Assembly (NCBI GenBank): GCA_935421215.2
Contig: OW285237.1
Coordinates: 21,674,604 to 21,738,603 of the forward strand
From: Melolontha melolontha
Lineage: Eukaryota > Arthropoda > Insecta > Coleoptera > Scarabaeidae
Length of the DNA stretch: 64,000 nt
Direction of reading: 5' to 3'
Positions 21,701-30,700 of this stretch are shown in pieces. Position numbers and translations under genes: made by a program. The first letter of the stretch is position 1. Each line of letters begins with the position of its first letter. The notes under the pieces were generated by a model. It was not told the origin of the DNA. It saw only the letters and a program-made list of their open reading frames with translations, and did no database searches.

Positions 21701-24700
21701 ATTACTATTCTCGTAATATATACTGTATGTGTAAAATCAAAAAATGTAACGTTCAACAACAGATCTGCTGTCGAAGTACGAATTTTTGATCATAGGTTAA
21801 GGCAAATTGAAATAGATTAATTAATTAATTGTGATAATTTATATGCAATTTGCAGATGACTTTAATTTATTTAAACAAATAAAGTTATTATTATATTATA
21901 TTATTTTTTAAAATGAGATTAGTTCTAGTATTGAAATTACGAACACAAAATAACAGAAACATGTGTGCAGTGTTATCAACGTTTGAACAATATAGTATGG
22001 TAGCAAATTCTAACTATCCTCATTCATTCAAAATCAGTGTGTTTTGATAAAATATTTAAATATTAAAATATATTTATAACAAAAAATTTTAAAAATAGTA
22101 ACATGACTATATTTTTAATACCTACTAGACATAACTCCTGGCCTAATACCCTGAGGAGTGAATTGAAGTATAGTGCCTCCATTCCAGAAAAACCGCTTAT
22201 TAAGTGTTCTAAATGCTTTCAAGGATACTGCAGGTCCATTTCCTAATTTCATAAAAATGTTGATATTTTAAGGATGGCAGTATATGAAAGATTAAAATTA
22301 AACTTATTTATTATTATTTATATTTATTACGATAAAAAAAGTTTTTCCGGGTTCGGTTGTGGTCACATTGTAGAACTTAGTATTTCCCTAACCATACTGT
22401 CAACATATCAATAATTCAACATGGAAACTTAGTAAAATTTCTTCATTTGCTGTCGCGAATATTTCGTAAAAGTTTTTACAGTAACATAAAGCAAGGAAAA
22501 AGGATGTTTTAGTAAACTTCGATGTCGATTCCTTTTTTACTAATTTACTAGTATGGTCTTTTCGCACATTAGAAAACAGTACATGCTCTTGTAATACTAT
22601 AGGTTTGTTACAACTCGCTAATAAAACCGCATAGTGACGGTTCGGTACATGCGCACTACAGAAAAAGCGTCCCAACTTCATTTTTGACCGTACATTGAAC
22701 GATACGAAGTATTTCAACTAAATTTTGATCGTACACAAACTAGCTACGAGACGCACAGTGTCTCGACTAGTACAAGCTAGCGGGACAATATTCATGACGT
22801 AATTTCCAGGAACAACTGATAACGACTTGTAACCCCCCCCCCCCCCCCCCCCCCGGTAACGAATTCCAAGAATTAATTTGTTTATCACCTCATAAAGGTG
22901 TCTTATCGGAGGGTCAAAGTAACCCTTATAAGAGAGGTCATTTTCATTTGAAAATCAGTTGCATTTTATGCACACCTGTGATAACATATTTTAAAATTGG
23001 TAGCAAAGTGAAACGAGTTTTTTGTGATGGAATATTCTGTTGAAGGTATGTACTCTATTATGACTTATATTTTTTATAAAAAATATGTATACTTTTGGTG
23101 TAATATCAATTTGTAAATGTATAGATAAATCCAGCAAATTTTACATTAATTGTAAACTTTAAAGAGTAGCAACTTTTTTTATCCACATATATCCACCTAG
23201 ATTTTTCTATATGTAATACCTACAACATTCAGGCACAGATTCATATATATTATAGACCCCGAAAAGGCCCGAAAGTCAAATTCTTTTATTTTTTTCAGAA
23301 CGAGTGGTGACTATGACGAAAATGGAGTTTTTTGAAGAATGGCTAAAACATGACAAAACTGAACGAAACAGTGGCATTTTTTATTATATAAGTGAAAAAT
23401 TCAATATGTCTGATGTTTCTGACGATTCTCTAAAACCACTCAAAATGAAAATATCAAGCCTTTCAGCAAAATTCAATCAATTTAAAGTGTAACAAAGAAA
23501 TGTTTCTAATCAAACATAAAGATTGGTTAGAGGGATCCGGAATCGAAATAAAGATGTGTGTTAACCAGCCGTGCACTTCAAGATCATCAGCGGCTCTTTC
23601 CGTAGGGCGACCCAGAAAATCATTTGAAGACACATCAACGAAAACGAAGAGACGGAGAGTAGAAGATCTTTTGGAATCGCGAAGTGCAAGTGAGCTTATT
23701 ACAGCAGCTGAGTTAGCTACTCGAAAAAAAGGGCATCGAAGTGTTGCTAAACAGATCCATAACGTCGCGGTCAGTGAAACTAGAGAAAAGAATAAGTGTT
23801 CTGAACAAAGTCGGCAGTTAACACCAGACGAAGCTTTAGCTTATTATGTGGACTCGAAATCGACTTCTTACTCATATAAACAAACAAGAAAGTGGTCAAT
23901 GAAAGCGGGAAGTCCAAAACTTCTTGTTGTCCTTCTGACGAATATATTTCTGTGACTGAATCTCGAGCTGAAATTAAACTTCAGGCGATTTTGGATAAAA
24001 CGGCTGAACGATTAGTTAAAGCTCAGACGGAAGTCATTAGAAGTGTGTTACCTCGTTCATATTATACGTTGGTAAGCAAATGGGACTGTGATGGGAGTTC
24101 GGGGCATAGTACGTATAAGCAGAAATTTGAGAACACTAACGCTACAGACGAATTTTTGTTCGTATACTCATTTGTCCCTTTGAGACTGCTTGATGGCGAA
24201 ACTGTGATCTGGCAAAATCCAAGACCTTCCTCTACTTTATATTGCCGTCCTATTAAGTTTATTTTTGCCAAGGAGACAAAACAGTTTACGAAAAAAGAAA
24301 CTTCTAAAATTTTAGATGAAGTAAGTCAGCTTCTTCCAACATTATGTAACGTTGTTGGATCTCAAATCTCTGTTAAACACGATTTGTTGTTGACAATGAC
24401 TGATGGCAAAGTGTGCAATGTCTTAACAGACACAAGTTCAACACAAAAGTGTTATATTTGCGGTGCCACCCCGTCTACTATGAACGAGGAGTCAAAGAAA
24501 TATCCCAGCAACGAAGAACGCCTAGCATTTGGTTTATCTACTTTACATGCATGGATCCGCACGTTTGAATGTTTGCTTCACATCAGCTATCGTTTAGAAA
24601 TAAAAAAGTGGCAAGTCAGGGGAGATAACGACAAAGCTATTGTGAAGCAACGCTCACAAGAGATACAAAAAGTGTTTAAAGATCGTATGGGTCTCATTGT

Positions 24701-27700
24701 AGATAAACCAAAACCTGGGTATGGTAACACAAACGATGGAAACATAGCACGTAGATTTTTTACCAAAGCTGAATTGAGCTGCGAAATTACAGGCTTAGAC
24801 GTAAACCTTATTCGTAGATTTCATGTAATTTTAAGAACTTTGTCATCGGGATATGACATAAATTATATAGAATTCGAAAAGTTTTGTGTTAATGCTAGAA
24901 AATTATACCTTGATCTGTATTCGTGGTATTCCATGCCCGTTACTGTGCATAAAATTCTTGTACACAGCGCGGCAGTTATAAAGTCTTCTTCTTCCCACTG
25001 GACAACTCTCCGAAGAAGCCCAGGAGGCAAGAAATAAAGACTGTCGTAGATTCCGTGAACGGCACACCAGGAAGCGGTCACGTATTGACACAAATACAGA
25101 TCTTTTGAGAATGCTTTTAATTACGTCTGATCCTATCAACTCGTATAGAGAATTACCGCAAAGAAAATTTACTTCTTTGCCATCGGAGGTTCTGCAGTTG
25201 ATTATCCCACCTTCATTGCCATCCGAAACACCATCAGTAAGTCATCATCACGAATTAAATGAGGAGGATTATTTACTCCCTGAATATTCTACTGAATGGG
25301 AGAGCGGTAATGACGACTCATCTGATGGTAATTAGTAGGTTTAAGTATTTTTTTATTGTAATTATTATTCTTGTTCTATTGTGTGTTGTAGTTGCTTATA
25401 ATTCATGCCTTAGTATATAAGTTATTTAATATTATATTTCTTTAACTTATACACCTTGTTATTGTAAATAATTGATAAATAGATAATGTTATTGTACTAA
25501 TTTATTTTAAAAGAAATAATATTTTGTAAATTAATAAATGTGGGTACTATCATTACGATTTTAATTTTTTTCCTAGAAATTTCTTTGTAAACAAACATGA
25601 TTAAAGAACAATTAGCGACAATAATGAACAAATGAGACACATTAGTAAACCACTTCCGTCTTGCAGCTACATATTTCGATTAATACACATACGGTACACA
25701 TTTTTCAACTTTTTTTTTCTTAAAATAGCTTAAGATACCTGGAATATACATAAACAATTGAAATAAGTGAAGAAATTATTTTGTCCCGCTAGCTTGTACT
25801 AGTCGAGACATTGTGAGACGGTTAAAACAGTTCGCAGACTGAGGCATGTACTGTTTGTACTGACATGCGCATTGCATAACTTCATCATGTGAGAACTACA
25901 GTTAGCAATAGCAATATCACACAAAATCATAGGACAGAACAAAGTAAATTATTACTATTACTGTTTACAAAAAAGGGATATTTATCAATACGTTTTTGCC
26001 GTATTACGCAGTTGTTATATAATGAAACAGATATGCAAAATACATATCCGTCACTGTAACATGGACAAACACCTCGTATTTTTAGCATTTACTTCTGTTC
26101 AATACATATGTTTCAGCCATCTAGGCCTCATCGGTTGAACTAGTGAAGCAATGTGTATACAAATTAATACAGATCTGTTAAACAACGGATCTGTATCTGT
26201 ATCTACATTAAGCTAAAATCGTCTCCAAGCTGTAACCAGTTTCGTTCTATCAGGCGACACTAATTTAATCAGTGACATCTGACGGAAGAAAGCGACTAGG
26301 CCAGAAAAGGCGATCTTCCGCTCGAATAGCAATGCTATTACGAAAAGCGGAAAAATACGTATATTGGTGCTGTCCATTAACTCGCGCCAGATGGCGGTAA
26401 ATATACAAAAAAGGGATATTTATCAATACGTTTTTGCCGTATTACGCAGTTGTTATATAATGAAACAGATATGCAAAATACATATCCGTCACTGTAACAT
26501 GGACAAACACCTCGTATTTTTAGCATTTACTTCTGTTCAATACATATGTTTCAGCCATCTAGGCCTCATCGGTTGAACTAGTGAAGCAATGTGTATACAA
26601 ATTAATACAGATCTGTTAAACAACGGATCTGTATCTGTATCTACATTAAGCTAAAATCGTCTCCAAGCTGTAACCAGTTTCGTTCTATCAGGCGACACTA
26701 ATTTAATCAGTGACATCTGACGGAAGAAAGCGACTAGGCCATGTTACAGTGACGGATATGTATTTTGCATATCTGTTTCATTATATAACAACTGCGTAAT
26801 ACGGCAAAAACGTATTGATAAATATCCCTTTTTTGTATATTTACCGCCATCTGGCGCGAGTTAATGGACAGCACCAATATACGTATTTTTCCGCTTTTCG
26901 TAATAGCATTGCTATTCGAGCGGAAGATCGCCTTTTCTGGCCTAGTCGCTTTCTTCCGTCAGATGTCACTGATTAAATTAGTGTCGCCTGATAGAACGAA
27001 ACTGGTTACAGCTTGGAGACGATTTTAGCTTAATGTAGATACAGATACAGATCCGTTGTTTAACAGATCTGTATTAATATGTATACACATTGCTTCACTA
27101 GTTCAACCGATGAGGCCTAGATGGCTGAAACATATGTATTGAACAGAAGTAAATGCTAAAAATACGAGGTGTTTGTCCATGTTACAGTGACGGATATGTA
27201 TTTTGCATATCTGTTTCATTATATAACTATTACTGTTGGTAATACTACAAAATAGTTTGATAACCTAACGATTAGAAATACGATCCAACTTCTTTATGAT
27301 TATCACTGGTGCCAAAGCAGTTCAAAACTAACGCTTGCGCGCAAAATGATTAACGTACCATAGTTGGAACAGACCTTATATTTACCTCTTTCTAGTTATA
27401 CAGGGTGTATATTAAATATTTCGACGTACGCTAATATACGAGGGTGGTCTGAAATGTTTCCGACCTAACAAAGATATGAGGGCCACTACTATTTAATTCG
27501 CGGAATATTGTAAAATAAAACAAATTACGCTATGTAAATCGCTTTACTGTTTCTAAAAATACTCCCCTTTAAGATGTATACACTTTTGTATCCTATAAAA
27601 CCAATCGTCGAAACACTTTTTCCATTCTGAGCGAGGTATCTCCAAAACCAGTGATTTAAATTCTTCAACAACTTCTTTAGGCGATAAAAACCGCTTTCCA

Positions 27701-30700
27701 CGCATTTTGTTTTTGATGTTTCGGAATAAGAAGTCGTTTGGCGCTAAATCGGGCGAATATGGGCAATGGAGTCATTAATTCGGTGTTCCTGTTGGTCAAA
27801 CAGTCGACAGTTTGTCGTGCTGTGTGTGCGCTTGCTTTGTCATGATTAGAGCTGAGGATGTTCGCGGTATAACCATGGTTATATCATATAACCATAGTAA
27901 TTTACTATGGTTACATGATATAACCATGGTTATATCATATAACCATAGTAATTTACTATGGTTACATGATATAACCATGGTTATACCGCAAACATCCTCA
28001 GCTCTAGTCATGATGAACAATGATTCGTGGATTTATGTTGATTTTTCTGACATCATCGATAACTTCCGGCAAACAAATTGACGTATACCAATCAGCATTA
28101 ACTATTCGTCGATCCTCTAATGCAACAGTTGCAACATGCAATCCTTTCGAAACGCTTCGTGACCGCACCACTTTTGTTGGTTTAGGTTCATTTTGAAACA
28201 CCCATACAGTCGATTGCTGTTTAGTTTGAGGCTCATATAAATATATCCAATATTCCTCACCTGTTACAGTGCTATATACAGAATTTGAACGACCACAATC
28301 AAATTTTTCTAACATTTCCTTGCGCCACTTGACACGTGCCTGTTTTTGCTCGTCTTTTAAATTTTGAGGGATTCAACGACTGGAAAGCTTCCTGACATGT
28401 AAATGATCGTGCAAAATCGTATGTATTTGTTTCGCCGCAATGCCTAAGGACGCCTCTATTTCACTGTATGTCACATGTCGATCTGATAAAATCATTTCAC
28501 GCACAGCATCCATATTTTTCGCAACACAGGTGCATGGACGCAGGAAGATCGTCACGAAACGTTGGTCTTCCACGCTTGAATTCTGCTAACCATTTGTAAA
28601 CCATAGTTTTGGATGGTGCTTCATTCCCAAATACAGAACTAAGCTTTTCCACACATTGCTTTGGTGTCAAATTCCATCGAAAATCGTACAAAATCATCAC
28701 TCGAAAATCACGATTCAAAATTTTTGTTAAATTCTGTTGTGACAAAACTGTTCGGTTTCAAATTTAACTGTCAACTGAATTATAGGTTAAAAATGTCAAA
28801 TTTTACGAATATGATAATTGTGGAATTATGCCACTTCAAGGAGTACAACTTGATTCCGCGAATTTTAACAGTATCCCTCGTACAAGACATTTTTTCCTAA
28901 AAATTATTATTTTTCTACATAGTCTCCTTGTAAATCTGCACACTTTTCCCAGCGATGCTCCCGTCTCTTCAACCCGTCCAAATAGTACTCGGCATCTTTC
29001 CTCACTTTCCGAGCAAATTTTTTCTTGGTTTTTACTAAATCGTATACAGTTTGTATGCTAACGTCATATTTTTCAGACAACAATTTAACGGGTGTGTTGT
29101 CTTTGCGATAGTTTATTTTCTCTTTAATTGAAAGAACTTTTCTTGCGCTAGTTGTCGATTTGGTTTTCGATGGCGTCATTTCCACAAAAATACGTGTTGA
29201 GAGATCAAATTTCACTCAAAGAATGAATGGAGATACAATTTGATACGCCCCGAATGTATAATGTATATTATACGAAAAAAAACACACATGCATACATGTG
29301 CTTCACGGATAATAGAGGTAAATCACGGTTAATAGAGGAAATGAATGAAATCAAGGTTAATAGATGTATAAAATTAACTACTCAGCATTCCAGTTAACAC
29401 ATGTTACCGGTTGATGGCGGTCCGGATAATCGAGGTTCAACTGTTAAATTTTTCGAGAGTTTAGGAATGAAATTAAGTTTCACAAGCTTATTATATTGCA
29501 TTTACGTTAATATTTTATTAAAATATCTACCACAACGTCACTGTTCTGTTTTCTATTTCATTAGGAACGGACGAGAAAAACAATGTAGCTCATCAACCGA
29601 TGGTTATGGGTTATAGAATTGAAACTTCTGTGAACAGTAACACGGAATTGCATTGGGTACGGCATTATTCCTAGGGCCAACATCTTTCCAGAGACCTTCA
29701 AAGAGCTACACTAACTAACGATAAAAAGCCTACATGCTTGTATTGTAAATTAATTGCAAAAGTTAATACAGAGCTACAAGCCAAAGAAATCTAGGGAGTA
29801 CAATGCTGATGGGAGACATTCAATTTAAAAAAATGCAGAAGTTAAACAATAACACTAAGGTGACCACTTTCCGAACATATATTTGATCAAGTTGTTGTCC
29901 TTACATCGTTATTTAACGTCTTCCCAAAACTTACCAAGTTTTAAAATTAAGCGATAAGTTTTGTTTGAAACACCGAATGTCCCTCTAAGCCCTCTAGAGA
30001 GCAAAATTTCATAATGAACAAATTTTAAATTAAATTATAGGAGTTCTTCACATGGCAAAGAAACAAAATGGTATCAAATTTTAGATGCACTCTTTAGAGA
30101 ATATCTGCAGCAACTGACAGGATATTAAATACAACTGTAGCAGAACCCGTAAGACAACAATTACAAACTAATCTTATATTATTATAAAAGTGAACATACC
30201 TGCTACCAATTCTACTTCAGCCCAACTTTTGTGTGAATAAATATGTCTCCAGCTTAAATTAACACCTCCACTTCCCGTACCATTTTGTGTATGCAACTGA
30301 CCAGATAATGTACACGTATCTTTTTGTGTTAGGGGAAACTCTACTGATTGATTAAAACTCATACCAGATACTTCAATATTTGGTAATAAGGAATCAGAAA
30401 CACTAATATAAAAAACATTTTAATAATTCAACATTTATGTAATATTTTTGAACTTACATATCTAATTCGTCAAGTCCTAAATCATCATATGGATTGAACA
30501 AATCTGTTGCATTTATGTTTACTGTTATTGCACCATGTGGATTAGTTTGTTGTTGCTTTTTTCGTTCAGCTCTTTCTTCAGCGAGTTGTTCATATTCTGC
30601 CCTAATTTCAGCTGGTGTTCGAGTTCTTTGAACTACTTCCCATCCTTCAGTTTCCAATCCCTTTACCCCTAAACTATCATATATTGCTCTTCTATGTGGG

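Larger units (their letters stand above)
22754..25815 (+). mobile_element. complete Transib element with RSS-like termini
   Basis: Left end CACAGTG (22754-22760) and right end, inverted, CACAATG (25815-25809). Both are followed by an identical 23-bp stretch and then a nonamer-like GACAATATT or GACAAAATA. The 5-bp target duplication AGACG flanks it exactly (22749-22753 and 25816-25820). 3062 bp, the usual Transib size. Transib termini and transposase are the accepted relatives of the V(D)J signal sequences and RAG1. It lies in DNAJC11 intron 4, on the opposite strand. Confidence 0.95.
27439..28880 (-). mobile_element. mariner element with nested hAT MITE
   Basis: Left end CGAGGGTGGTCTGAAATG after TA (27437-27438) and right end CCCTCG before TA (28881-28882). 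The internal similarity of the two ends is short. The length minus the MITE is about 1.28 kb, normal for mariner. Confidence 0.8.

Noticed and set aside
22400..22717. 105-codon minus-strand frame in DNAJC11 intron 4
   Set aside because: No motif, no homologous family recognised, and no splice signals linking it to the DNAJC11 frame.
26364..26576. 70-codon plus-strand frame
   Set aside because: It merely reads through a foldback repeat unit.
27847..28006. Regularly repeated palindromic blocks resembling a CRISPR array
   Set aside because: The blocks are contiguous with no variable spacers, are flanked by hAT-type ends and an 8-bp duplication, and lie in a eukaryotic genome; it is a MITE.
28497..28745. 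Independent small gene
   Set aside because: It is the N-terminal part of the mariner transposase (KTMVYKWLAEFKRGRP), not a separate gene.
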